Of a stretch of 64,000 nt of DNA, positions 37,895-46,777 are shown one piece after another. This stretch comes from Cupriavidus basilensis OR16 (GTDB lineage Bacteria; Pseudomonadota; Gammaproteobacteria; Burkholderiales; Burkholderiaceae): assembly GCF_000243095.1 (NCBI RefSeq), contig NZ_AHJE01000018.1, forward strand, positions 1-64,000, written 5' to 3'. A program made the position numbers and the translations under genes. Each line of letters opens with the position of its first letter. Within the stretch, counting starts at the first letter, position 1. The notes under the pieces are model-generated. The model was not told the origin of the DNA. It did not search any database and saw only the letters and a program-made list of their open reading frames with translations.

Positions 37895-39451
37895 TCATTG
37901 CCTTTCTTCCGGCTTGTACAACAGGCGGACGCGCGGCGTCCATTCTGCCATGGCATCGATGGGAACAACGGGACCGGGCAGACGCTGGAAATCGAAACGG
38001 GACAATACCGGCGATGTCAGCCCGGGGGCGTCCACACTGAGTATCTGCTCTGGCTCGAAGAACTCGTCGAACGCGGCACGGAAATGGCCGCGCGATTTCA
38101 CCACCACAGTGCGCGCAGCCGCGATGTCGATGCCGAACATTTCGAAAAACATGGGCTCGTGGCATTGATGACGGTTGCTGATCACCACCACCTTCACGCC
38201 TCCAACCTGCAGCAAGGCCGAGGGGCCCAGGTTAAAGCTGCAGCCAGCCAACTGCCCTCGCCGTCCGACGCCTCTTCCTGAATGCAGGCGCAGCACTGTA
38301 GCGAGCGCGCTGAACGGCGACGAGTATGTGGCGGTTTCCTCGCGATTGAAGCGAGCGGTGAACGAAGCGCCGACGCCAAGCGCATGCGCCTCGGCGCTCA
38401 GTGACGGATCCGTGACAACACCCAGGATCGCGTTATTGACACCCCCTTCCAATAGCGCTTGCAGCAGGAATGGCGTGTTGCCGCGCCCGCCCCCACCCGG
38501 GTTGTCGGCCACATCGGCCAAGAGTACTGCGTGCAGTGAAGGGGAGCGGCCAGCCGCCCGAGCCAAAGCCACAGCTTGTTCGAGCGGCACCAACTCGGGC
38601 GTGAAGGCGGCCCGCCCTGCCCATGCGGGCGTGACCAGGTCCAGGGCAGTTCGACGCGCGAACTCGGCATCGTTACGGGTTGATACGATCACCGTCATTC
38701 CATTCTTAGGTGTGTCTCCAAAGACGAATCCGCCCAGAGCCGAAATATTGACGATTCGTGGATCATCCAATGCTTCTGCCGCCTGGATCATGTCCGCGTA
38801 AGGCCCGGTGCCGGGCGCGGTCAACAGCTGCGTCGGTGGTGCGCAAACGGGCATGCGCACATGGGCCACGGTCACGCGCATGCCTCGCAGCAGTTCCATC
38901 AGCACATCGGCCGCCTCCGCCCCCCGTTCGGCCATGTCGGTATGGGGATTGCGTCGATAGGAAATTAGCGTGTCAACGTGGTCGACCATCCGGTCGGACA
39001 CATTCGCATGCAGATCGACGGTGGCTACGATGGGTACCAAGGGACCAACGATGGACCGCGCGATTTCGAAGACGAGGCCGTCCGGGTCATCCTCCTCGGT
39101 GGTAATGGCGGCGCCATGTTCGCAGATGTAGACAGCGTCCAACGGCAATGCGGCGCGTAGTCCCTGCTCGAAGATAGCTAACGTCTCATTGAAGAAAGCG
39201 TGATCGACGGGGCCACCCGATTCTGCGTTGGCGAACAGAATCGGCACGGGGGTCCATGCACCGTTTGCATCCATGCGCCGGACGAAGGCTGGGATCTCTG
39301 GCGTCATGGCAGGTGCGGGACTGCGGGCATCCGCCAGCAACGCGTCTCCGGCCAGGTAAGCGCGGTCCACGAAGTCGGCACGCGTGGAAACCGGGGCAAA
39401 GCGGTTCGATTCGATAGCGAAGCCTAAGATTGCAATGCGAGGGCTAGACAT
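37895..39451 (-). CDS. M81-family metallopeptidase (MlrC/microcystinase C-like)
   Basis: Translation starts MSSPRIAILGFAIESNRFAP at 39451, giving 518 residues. The N-terminal domain has the metal-binding signature IVATVDLHANVSDRMVDHVD (~residue 150) with acidic and His residues (CEHGAA, SYRRNPHTDMAERG). The MlrC C-terminal domain follows (LADVADNPGGGGRGNTPFLL, VVVISNRHQCHEPMFFEMFG). Family members in this setting are thought to hydrolyse small peptides or amides. The gene follows the Bug receptor by 14 bases, so the pair is one unit. A wrecked copy of the pair is at 1-416. Confidence 0.88.
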   Translation of the reverse strand: MSSPRIAILGFAIESNRFAPVSTRADFVDRAYLAGDALLADARSPAPAMTPEIPAFVRRMDANGAWTPVPILFANAESGGPVDHAFFNETLAIFEQGLRAALPLDAVYICEHGAAITTEEDDPDGLVFEIARSIVGPLVPIVATVDLHANVSDRMVDHVDTLISYRRNPHTDMAERGAEAADVLMELLRGMRVTVAHVRMPVCAPPTQLLTAPGTGPYADMIQAAEALDDPRIVNISALGGFVFGDTPKNGMTVIVSTRNDAEFARRTALDLVTPAWAGRAAFTPELVPLEQAVALARAAGRSPSLHAVLLADVADNPGGGGRGNTPFLLQALLEGGVNNAILGVVTDPSLSAEAHALGVGASFTARFNREETATYSSPFSALATVLRLHSGRGVGRRGQLAGCSFNLGPSALLQVGGVKVVVISNRHQCHEPMFFEMFGIDIAAARTVVVKSRGHFRAAFDEFFEPEQILSVDAPGLTSPVLSRFDFQRLPGPVVPIDAMAEWTPRVRLLYKPEERQ

Positions 39452-39465
39452 GGTCGGCGGGATGC

Positions 39466-40494
39466 TCAGTTCTGTTTTGGGATATGCGCGGATTCGATGA
39501 CGCCGCCCCATTTCTTCTGCTCGCTGGCGACGAATCGCGCGAACTCTTCGCGGGTGCCGGTGCCTACCGATGCGTTGGCGTCGGTCAGCTCCTTGCGCAA
39601 GGCGTCGGACTTCAGCACTTTCTCCAGCGCGGCGCTAACCCGGTCAACGATCGGCTGTGGCGTGCCCTTGGGAAACACCAGACCGCCCCACGAGACGTTC
39701 TCGTAGCCTTTCAGTCCGGACTCGTCCAGGGTCGGCAGATTGGGATAGAGTGGAATACGCTCGCGGCTGGTGATCGCCAGCGCGCGCAGCTTGCCGCTCT
39801 TGACGAGCGGCCATGCGACCGAGGCATTGGTAAACGTGTAGTCAAGCCGGCCGCCGGCGAGGTCGGTGAGGGACGGCGGATCGCCGTTGTACGGGATGAA
39901 CAACACGTCGATGCCGGCCATCTTCTTGAATAGCTCGCCGCCCATGTGGCCACTGCTGCCGGTACCTGCCGCGGCGTATGACAGCTTGCCGGGCTCCTTC
40001 TTGGCCAGCGCAATCAGTTCGGCGACGTTCTTGATCGGGGAGTCGCCACGAACCACGAGCAGGTTGTAGATCGAGAACATGCGGCCCACGGGCACAAAGT
40101 CCCGTTGCACATCATAGGGAAGCTTGCTGAACAGGCTGGGGTTGACGGCCAGGGTGTTGATGTTGCCATAGCCAAGCGTATACCCATCCGGCGCAGCGCG
40201 CTTGACCATCGCCATGCCGATGTTGCCTGCGGCGCCCGGGCGGTTGTCGACGACGAAATTGGCGTTGGTCGCTCTCGCGAGGTGACTCAGGACGATACGG
40301 CTCAGTACGTCGCCCGATCCACCGGCAGCAGAGGGGACGATCACGGTGACTGGCTTATGGGGCCATGGGTCCTCCGCCGCCTGGACGGACGAGGTGAGAC
40401 TGCAGGCCGCACCAAAGGCGAGTGCAGCGAAGGCGGTGGTGAATCGCTTGATGCGATCTCCGAGGGAACAGTGAGTGTGGCGTTCGAATTTCAT
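39466..40494 (-). CDS. Bug/TctC-family solute-binding protein
   Basis: The best start is ATG at 40494 (MKFERHTHCSLGDRIKRFTT), giving a signal peptide that ends near SVQA and a mature protein beginning DPWPHKPVTVIVPSAAGGSG. Family motifs are VVDNRPGAAGNIGMAMVKRA, KLSYAAAGTGSSGHMGGELF and FIPYNGDPPSLTDLAGGRLD. The last ~78 residues closely match the partial protein at 1-237. It is co-transcribed with the M81 gene. The ligand is unknown; the M81 partner suggests a small peptide-like or amide compound. Confidence 0.92.
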   Translation of the reverse strand: MKFERHTHCSLGDRIKRFTTAFAALAFGAACSLTSSVQAAEDPWPHKPVTVIVPSAAGGSGDVLSRIVLSHLARATNANFVVDNRPGAAGNIGMAMVKRAAPDGYTLGYGNINTLAVNPSLFSKLPYDVQRDFVPVGRMFSIYNLLVVRGDSPIKNVAELIALAKKEPGKLSYAAAGTGSSGHMGGELFKKMAGIDVLFIPYNGDPPSLTDLAGGRLDYTFTNASVAWPLVKSGKLRALAITSRERIPLYPNLPTLDESGLKGYENVSWGGLVFPKGTPQPIVDRVSAALEKVLKSDALRKELTDANASVGTGTREEFARFVASEQKKWGGVIESAHIPKQN

Positions 40495-40570
40495 GATTTT
40501 TCCTAAAGTCTTTCCCTGCCATTGCTCATGACAAGCAAGCGGTCTGGGCAATGATTCACTCGTTTGCGTG

Positions 40571-41770
40571 TCAGAATTGGCCCCCTCCCTGCGCGATTGA
40601 ACGCGCCTGCACCGGCCAATCGATGCGGGCGCTACAACAGCTGCCCGCGCTGGTCAAGCCTGCCGGAGTGACGACGCGTACGTCGCCGCGCAACTCACCA
40701 TGCGCTCCTGTTGCGCAGGCGTGATTCGGAAGAATGCGCAGGCGCGTGCCTACGGGAAAGCGATGGGAGAGGTCCGCATCGCGTCCACCTTCACGCGACA
40801 CGATGCCGTGCTCCTGGTTGGCGCCACTCAGCAAATAGCCTGGCAACACCGTGCCGTCTATCGTGCAGACCTGCCCATATCCATAGTCCTGCTTCTGCTT
40901 CTGGGTTCCGCGGTCGCGGCTCATGGCCATCCACCCTGCGTCCACGATGATCCAACCCTTGTCGCTCTGATGACCGATCACCGTCGTCAGTACACTAAGC
41001 GCTATCTCATCAGTGGTGCAGACACCGATGTTGTTCATCACCAGGTCAAAGAGAACATAGACGCCGGCCCGCACCTCGGTCACCCCCTGGAACTGCACGG
41101 CGGCAAGCGCCGTCGGGGTCGAGCCGACACTGACCCCTGGGCATGGGAGGCCCTCCGCGCGCAGACGCTCCGCCGCGCGCACGCAGCCGACGCGTTCGCG
41201 CTCGGCCAAGGCCGTCAACGCCTCAGGCGTATCGAGCTCGTAGCTCGAGCCAGCGTGGGTCAACACGCCACCAAGGCGCATACCCCCGTCATGCAATACG
41301 CGGCCGACTTCCAACAGCGCTGAGTCTTCAGGCTGGATGCCCGAGCGGTGGCCGTCCGTGTCGATCTCGATCCACACGTCGAAGGCCTCACAGTTCGCTC
41401 TGCCGAAGTCGGCAATCGCCTGAGCCGAAGCCACGCCGTCGGTGAGTATCTTCAAGTTGCAGCCGCGCCGGCGCAATGCCAGCGCCTGGGGAAGCCGGTG
41501 CGGTGCCATGCCAACCGCGTAGAAAATGTCCGTGACACCCGCCGCAAGGAATTGCTCGGCTTCCTTGAGCGTGGAGACAGTGATTCCATGCGCTCCGGCC
41601 GCGAGTTGGGCGCGCACGACAGCCGTGCATTTGCTGGTCTTTACATGCGGTCGAAACCGCACGCCCAGCATTTCCATGCGCTGCTGCATCCGATCGATGT
41701 TGTGCTGCATGCGCTGTCGGCGCGCGGTGAAGGTGAGACCGGTGCGTATGTAGCCACTGTAGTCAGCCAA
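40571..41770 (-). CDS. D-threonine aldolase / D-serine dehydratase-like PLP enzyme (fold type III), second copy
   Basis: The PLP lysine lies in RFRPHVKTSKCTAVV. IEIDTDGHRSGI, GVLTHAGSSYEL and YGYGQVCTIDG follow, and the metal ligands His and Cys are in LPNHACATGAH near the C-terminus. No suitable ATG opens the domain: the upstream ATG at 41830 lies inside the divergent LysR gene. A TTG at 41770 preceded by GGAG fits the family start (ADYSGYIRTGLT). The last ~40 residues diverge from the usual ending, so a small 3' lesion is possible. It is only moderately similar to the enzyme at 3981. It is divergent from the LysR gene at 41820. Confidence 0.82.
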   Translation of the reverse strand: MADYSGYIRTGLTFTARRQRMQHNIDRMQQRMEMLGVRFRPHVKTSKCTAVVRAQLAAGAHGITVSTLKEAEQFLAAGVTDIFYAVGMAPHRLPQALALRRRGCNLKILTDGVASAQAIADFGRANCEAFDVWIEIDTDGHRSGIQPEDSALLEVGRVLHDGGMRLGGVLTHAGSSYELDTPEALTALAERERVGCVRAAERLRAEGLPCPGVSVGSTPTALAAVQFQGVTEVRAGVYVLFDLVMNNIGVCTTDEIALSVLTTVIGHQSDKGWIIVDAGWMAMSRDRGTQKQKQDYGYGQVCTIDGTVLPGYLLSGANQEHGIVSREGGRDADLSHRFPVGTRLRILPNHACATGAHGELRGDVRVVTPAGLTSAGSCCSARIDWPVQARSIAQGGGQF

Positions 41771-41819
41771 GCCATCTCCGTGGTTAAATGCCTGGAAATC
41801 TATTGTTAAGCTGAACTGA

Positions 41820-42749
41820 ATGATCCGCATCGAGGACTTGCAGCTTGTGTCCGCGTTGGCACGAGCGCCATCGCTCAGCGCCGCAGCGCGCGCGCTCGAC
41901 GTTACCCCGCCAGCGCTGTCTATGCGCCTACGCAAACTTGAGACAACGCTCGGACTTGCACTTGCCACGCGTACCGCTCATCGCCTCAGCCTGACCCCCG
42001 AAGGCGAGCGCTTCGCACACGAAGCCGAGCTGCTGCTACGGCAGTTGGAGTCGCTGCCCGAGTCCTTCCAACGCGACGACCGGCAGTTGACTGGAATCCT
42101 CCGTATCTCTGCCCCCTTCGGCTATGGTCGCCAACGTATCGCGCCGATGCTCGCGCGCTTCGCGCGACTCCATCCTGGGCTACGGCTACAGTTGGACCTG
42201 CGGGAGACGCCATGGCCGGACCGCCACGACGCGGACGCGGTGGTCCACGTCGGCACAGTGAAGGAATCTTCGTGGATTGCCCGCACGCTGGCCGCCAATG
42301 AGCGATGGCTGTGCGCCAGCCCAGGCTACCTGAGTACGCACGGGGTGCCCCGGGTGCCGCGCGATCTGCTGACGCATGCCTGCATCTGCATCCGCGAAAA
42401 CGATGAGGACGTGACACTGTGGCATGTCCGAAAAGCATCAACACATGCGCACCGGCGGCAAAGCCCTGGAGAGACGCTTCGCGTCGCGCCGGCTTATACC
42501 ACTAATGACGGAAGCGTCGCTCGCCACTGGGCGGAAAAAGGCATGGGATTGGTTCTGAGGTCAGAATGGGATGCCGCCGAGGCAATCGCTAGCGGCGCGC
42601 TGGTGCGCGTGCTGGCTGACTGGCAATTCGACAGCGCGCCTGTCACCCTTCTAGTTCCGACGCGCAAGGGCCGCACCGCCCGCGTGCAGGCCCTTCTGCA
42701 ATTCTTCGAACAGACGCTGGTTCAGCGAACCGAGAGCGCTAGCGACTGA
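41820..42749 (+). CDS. LysR-family transcriptional regulator
   Basis: The 309-residue protein begins MIRIEDLQLVSALARAPSLS with a full HTH (AAARALDVTPPALSMRLRKL) and an effector domain (ILRISAPFGYGRQRIAPMLA, ASPGYLSTHGVPRVPRDLLT, EKGMGLVLRSEWDAAEAIA). It is of the DsdC/GcvA-like lineage only in general layout; the inducer is unknown. Only about 50 bases separate it from the TTG start of the fold-type III gene on the other strand, so this is a classic divergent regulator-target pair. Confidence 0.92.
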   Translation: MIRIEDLQLVSALARAPSLSAAARALDVTPPALSMRLRKLETTLGLALATRTAHRLSLTPEGERFAHEAELLLRQLESLPESFQRDDRQLTGILRISAPFGYGRQRIAPMLARFARLHPGLRLQLDLRETPWPDRHDADAVVHVGTVKESSWIARTLAANERWLCASPGYLSTHGVPRVPRDLLTHACICIRENDEDVTLWHVRKASTHAHRRQSPGETLRVAPAYTTNDGSVARHWAEKGMGLVLRSEWDAAEAIASGALVRVLADWQFDSAPVTLLVPTRKGRTARVQALLQFFEQTLVQRTESASD

Positions 42750-42899
42750 GATGCGTCGTTTGCCGTACCGGTCGGCAGTACATGCGCACTCAAGGTACAT
42801 GATGCGGACGCCTGCGGCAAACAAGCGCTCGCGGCCGAGTCGCAAGACTTATTCTACAGGCCCCTGCTCTAGTTACTCTCACACTTCTTGCAGTATCTA

Positions 42900-43187
42900 C
42901 TGAATCTGCAGTTCGGTAGGACACGCCTGCCCGCCACGCACTAGGTGACGCACTTCGACCAACTTGACTAAAGCTTGAGGCCAATGGACGTGCTCTTTGC
43001 CTGGCGGCCATCGGCAAATTGATTCGCGTAATTCGCGATGACCTGCCGGTATTCCGGATCGACGATGCGAGCCAAACCAAGCTCGGTAGCCGGGTCGCCA
43101 ACCTGGCGCCCAGACAGATTGGTGTGGATCGCCAGAATCGCTTGGCCAGGACACGGGAGGTCATGAACCACCACTCCGCGAAAACGA
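42900..43187 (-). pseudogene. Unrecognised coding remnant
   Basis: On the minus strand a frame reads VVHDLPCPGQAILAIHTNLS, GRQVGDPATELGLARIVDPE and YRQVIANYANQFADGRQAKS. It has coding-like composition but no family I can name. It stops at 42968 and no start was found; it abuts the IS6 fragment at 43190. Confidence 0.35.
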
Positions 43188-43189
43188 GA

Positions 43190-43263
43190 GAAGGCGCGGC
43201 GCGGTCTCGGCTGGCGCGCAACAGAAAATCAACGGTGTCGCCATGCTTATCCACCGCACGAGC
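43190..43263 (-). mobile_element. IS6/IS26-family transposase fragment
   Basis: About 24 codons read ARAVDKHGDTVDFLLRASRD, the segment after the first catalytic Asp in IS6-family transposases. No other part of the element and no terminal repeats were found. The fragment marks an old insertion or deletion scar beside the MFS gene. Confidence 0.65.
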
Positions 43264-43292
43264 CGGGGCATGCGCTCGATTCCAGTTCCGTG

Positions 43293-44705
43293 CTATCGCG
43301 ATGCGGTACGCGTATGGCCGCTCACCTCGCGGCCGGCATCCGGTTCGATGCCAATAAAGTAGAGGACTGAGATCAGCACCAACACCGCGACCAGCAGAAA
43401 CGCGACCCGGAAGTCAGCCAGAGAAAGCTGCGCGTGGTTGCCATGAACCAGCACCGCAGCGTGCAGGGCAATCGCGCCGAATGCGATTCCTAGACCGATC
43501 GTCATCTGCTGGACCATGCTGAAGAATGTGCTCGCCGAACTCATCCGTGCCGGCGGGACGTCTGCGAACGCCAGCGTGTTAATGCCCGTGAATTGCATCG
43601 ATCGGCAAAGCCCGCCGATCAGCAGCACTAGCGTGATCAGCACGCGTGGCGTGCTTGGCGAAATCAGGCTGCACATCGCGATCGTGGCGGCGGTGAGTAG
43701 CCCGTTGACGATCATTACATTGCGATAGCCGAAGCGTTTGAGGATCGGCGTTGTGACGGACTTCATGCCCAGATTTCCGGCCGCGTAGGCGAGCACCAGC
43801 AACCCGGCGGCGAATGAGTTCAAGCCGAAGCCGAGTTGGAACAGCAGCGGCAACAGGAAGGGCGAGACGCTGACCGATACGACATACAACGAACCGCCAT
43901 CGAGGGTCACGCGAAAAGTCGGGATTCGCCACGGCGAAAGATCGATCAGTGGATGCGCGGCGCGGCCGAGATGTCGTATCGCCAGCGCCGCGGCGCCTGC
44001 GCCGCAGGTCAGCGCAGCAACCGTGATGCGCCAGTCGCTATGCAATTGGCCGACAAGTTCCATCCCGTACATGAGGCAGATTAGCGCGACACCGCTCAAA
44101 ACGAAGCCGGACACGTCGAAGGGACGGTGGGTGGATGCGCGGTAGTTTGGAATGAAAGTGGCGGTTAGTGCGAGACCCAGCAGGCCAATCGGCACGTTCA
44201 ACAGAAAAATCCAGCGCCAGCTGAAATAGGTCGAAATAAAACCGCCCAACGCCGGACCGACGACCGGTGCGGCCAGGCCGGGCCACGTGATGTAGGCAAT
44301 CGAGCGCATCAAATGATGTTTCTCCGTGCTGCGCAGCACGGCGAGGCGGCCTACCGGCACCATCATTGCGCCGCCGACTCCCTGCAGGATCCGTGCAACA
44401 GTGAATTCGACCAGACCGTTACTGAGCCCGCAAAGGACGGAGGCGCCGGTGAACACGACGATCGCGCCGCCGAACACGGAGCGTTGCCCGAATCGGTCGG
44501 CCACCCAGCCGCTGATCGGAATGAAGACCGCGATCGCGAGCAGATAGGCGGTCATACCGATGCTCAGGCCCACCGGCGTGACGCCGAACGTAGCCGCCAT
44601 GTGGGGCAGCGCAGTCGCGATCACCGTGGCGTCCAGATTCTCCATGAAATAGGCACTGGCGACGATCAGCGCGATGATGACTGACTGGCGGGTTGACAAA
44701 GGCAT
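43293..44705 (-). CDS. MFS drug exporter, DHA2 (EmrB/QacA) family
   Basis: The 470-residue protein has about 14 hydrophobic segments. The start SVIIALIVASAYFMENLDAT and VIATALPHMAATFGV are the DHA2 TM1 signature. Motif A GWVADRFGQRSVFG, motif C-like GLAAPVVGPALGGFISTYFS and WRWIFLLNVPIGLLGL follow. It would export hydrophobic drugs or biocides by proton antiport. A TetR gene follows divergently at 44936, a usual arrangement for such exporters. No lesion is visible. Confidence 0.92.
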   Translation of the reverse strand: MPLSTRQSVIIALIVASAYFMENLDATVIATALPHMAATFGVTPVGLSIGMTAYLLAIAVFIPISGWVADRFGQRSVFGGAIVVFTGASVLCGLSNGLVEFTVARILQGVGGAMMVPVGRLAVLRSTEKHHLMRSIAYITWPGLAAPVVGPALGGFISTYFSWRWIFLLNVPIGLLGLALTATFIPNYRASTHRPFDVSGFVLSGVALICLMYGMELVGQLHSDWRITVAALTCGAGAAALAIRHLGRAAHPLIDLSPWRIPTFRVTLDGGSLYVVSVSVSPFLLPLLFQLGFGLNSFAAGLLVLAYAAGNLGMKSVTTPILKRFGYRNVMIVNGLLTAATIAMCSLISPSTPRVLITLVLLIGGLCRSMQFTGINTLAFADVPPARMSSASTFFSMVQQMTIGLGIAFGAIALHAAVLVHGNHAQLSLADFRVAFLLVAVLVLISVLYFIGIEPDAGREVSGHTRTASR

Positions 44706-44935
44706 CGGCGGAAAACAGAAAGCGGGTTGATCGGCAGCCCCTCAGACGCCCCCCCCGTTGAGGCGCGTGCAGCCGTCAGCCGTCAAAGATGAGGCTCGCT
44801 TCACGACAGCCTGAGATAATGCTTGGCTACGCCGGGTGGCAGGCAGGGCTGCTTCTCCCCCCGGAGGATATACTCTATCAAACCTTAAGTCGTCATGTGA
44901 AGACTTATTTTGGCAACGGTGGGCACAGGAAAGTC

Positions 44936-45646
44936 ATGAAGGCCAAACTCAAGGATGTTGCAGAACCGAGCCGCGGGACCGGGAAGGCTCGGGTGGCGGG
45001 CAAGCGGCCGATGAAAGCGGCGCCGCAGCGCCTGCCGCGTGCTGAACGTCAGGCGCGCGTGCTGGCCAAGGCGGCCGAGTACTTCGCGGAGCATGGATTG
45101 AACGCGCAGACGCGCGCGATTGCGGATGCGTGTGGCATCTCGCAACGTTTACTGTACAGCCTGTTCCCCAGCAAGGCCGCTTTGATCGACGAAGTATACA
45201 AGCGCGAGATCGTAGGGACCTTCAAGGCAATATGGTTTGTTCAATTGAAAGACCGCAGTGTACCGATAGAAAGCAGGCTCAATTCGTTCTATCGCGAGTA
45301 CTACGACACCTTGTTGACCCGGCGTTGGCTGAGGTTGTTTCTCTATTCATCACTTGAAGACTTGCAGTTGGCGCCGGCCTATACCAACGCAGTCGTCACG
45401 CATGCGCTTGAGATCATCGTCACGGAGACGGCCCATGAATTGGGCCGCAGCGTGCCCTCCGACCCGGGGCAACTGACAGAACTGGGCTGGCTGCTGCACG
45501 GCGCGGTGTCGCACCTCGCAATTCGCCGCCGCATCTACTCGAACGACAACACTACGCCCTTCGACGCGGTGATCGCGATGCACGTCCGCGCCTTTCTGGC
45601 CAGCATGTCTTCGCTGCTGCCGGCACTGGAACCCGCCGGAGCGTGA
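44936..45646 (+). CDS. TetR-family transcriptional regulator
   Basis: The start at 44936 has an AGGAAAG ribosome-binding site, giving ~236 residues. A basic N-terminal tail precedes a TetR HTH (RQARVLAKAAEYFAEHGLNA, QTRAIADACGISQRLLYSLF, PSKAALIDEVYKREI) and a helical ligand-binding domain. The earlier in-frame start at 44789 lacks family similarity. It is divergent from the DHA2 exporter, which it probably represses. Confidence 0.88.
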   Translation: MKAKLKDVAEPSRGTGKARVAGKRPMKAAPQRLPRAERQARVLAKAAEYFAEHGLNAQTRAIADACGISQRLLYSLFPSKAALIDEVYKREIVGTFKAIWFVQLKDRSVPIESRLNSFYREYYDTLLTRRWLRLFLYSSLEDLQLAPAYTNAVVTHALEIIVTETAHELGRSVPSDPGQLTELGWLLHGAVSHLAIRRRIYSNDNTTPFDAVIAMHVRAFLASMSSLLPALEPAGA

Positions 45647-46171
45647 CGCGCTGAGCAGTCTGCCGGTTCGGTGGATTCGCCCGGCCAGCGCCGACACCTT
45701 TGCTAAAACACCTTCGTCGCGTGCGAAGCACGCACGCCCTTCCTGGGTGGCCCTTCGCGCGCGCCCAATCTCTGCAGAATTCCAGTCAGATTGCACTCCA
45801 CAGCGTCCGCCGGCAGAAAGAAATGGCCTCTGATCGTCGTTCGACGAACATGAAGATGGCGATTGAGGGGGAAATTCATCTGATTCCGGAGAAATCTCTC
45901 GTTAAATCAGTGTGTTGTGCTCCTCATCCGATGCCAGGAAGGCTCTCCGTTACTCTCGAGACGACATACATCGTCAGTTGACGACTTCTGCTTTCTGGAC
46001 TATCTTCGCCTACTAGGACGTAGCCGAGTCAGCGGCTACGCCACGTGTGAACCGCGCCGCACAGGCTGTCGGAGAACCGTGAGTGACGTCAATAGGTTCG
46101 GGAATGGTCGTCGTTGACTTCTACGGTTGTCGGCGGACGCGGGGCTCGCCGCTTCCGGTTAGCTGGGTGGG
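45647..46171. other. Stretch without recognisable genes
   Basis: No coding sequence with motifs is visible on either strand. Composition becomes less G+C-rich around 45830-46010. It leads into the pdxA-like fragment at 46175. Confidence 0.5.
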
Positions 46172-46174
46172 ATG

Positions 46175-46451
46175 TCACGGGCCTTCGCTGCCGACAATCT
46201 CTTCTTCAGCACTGGACGCGGCGACTCGGACCTGGCTGTCGCGATGTACCACGGTCAGGACCGCGGCCCGATCGACGTGCTTGGTCTTGAGGCCCGTCAA
46301 CGTGACTGTTGGTCTCGATGTGATCAGAGCCTCGGTCGATCACGGCACTGCGTTCGATATCGCAGGCAAAGGGATCGTTGACGAACGCAGCCTGCTCGAA
46401 TCGCTGCATCAGGGCACCGAACTGGCGACGCGGGCGCCTGACACGGCCTGA
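46175..46451 (+). pseudogene. 4-hydroxythreonine-4-phosphate dehydrogenase-like (PdxA/PdxA2) C-terminal remnant
   Basis: One frame reads [36 protein letters not shown] second frame continues [40 protein letters not shown] to a stop at 46449-46451. This is the metal/substrate-binding C-terminus of PdxA-family enzymes with a frameshift near 46290. In MYHDQGH, the H-D-Q-G-H motif is altered to HGQDRG. The N-terminal two thirds are missing. Confidence 0.8.
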
Positions 46452-46516
46452 AATATTATTTTCCAGCAAGGCATCACTACCCAATCGCGCAGTGACATGT
46501 TGCATTAGCAGGTGTA

Positions 46517-46777
46517 ATGGTGATGCATACACGACGGACTGAAGACTTTCACGAAAGACTGCTTGAGGCCGGTGTCGCACTGTTTGCCGAAACGGGTTAT
46601 CACGGCACCGGCGTGAAAGACATTGTCGAGCGTGCCGGCGTACCGAAGGGTTCGCTCTACAACTACTTCGACAGCAAAGAGGCATTCGGTGCCGCGATGC
46701 TGCTTCACTACGCGGACGAGCAGGCGGCTGAACAATGCAAGGAAAAGAGAATCAATGCAGAACTTTACGTTTCATAA
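46517..46777 (+). pseudogene. TetR-family regulator, DNA-binding domain only
   Basis: The first ~65 residues are a normal TetR HTH (LLEAGVALFAETGYHGTGVK, DIVERAGVPKGSLYNYFDSK, EAFGAAMLLHYADEQ). The frame then runs into the start of the alcohol dehydrogenase gene and stops at 46777, giving 86 residues instead of ~190. The ligand-binding domain was deleted at a junction ~20 bases before the dehydrogenase start. Such a regulator-dehydrogenase pairing is common for YqhD-like enzymes. Confidence 0.82.
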
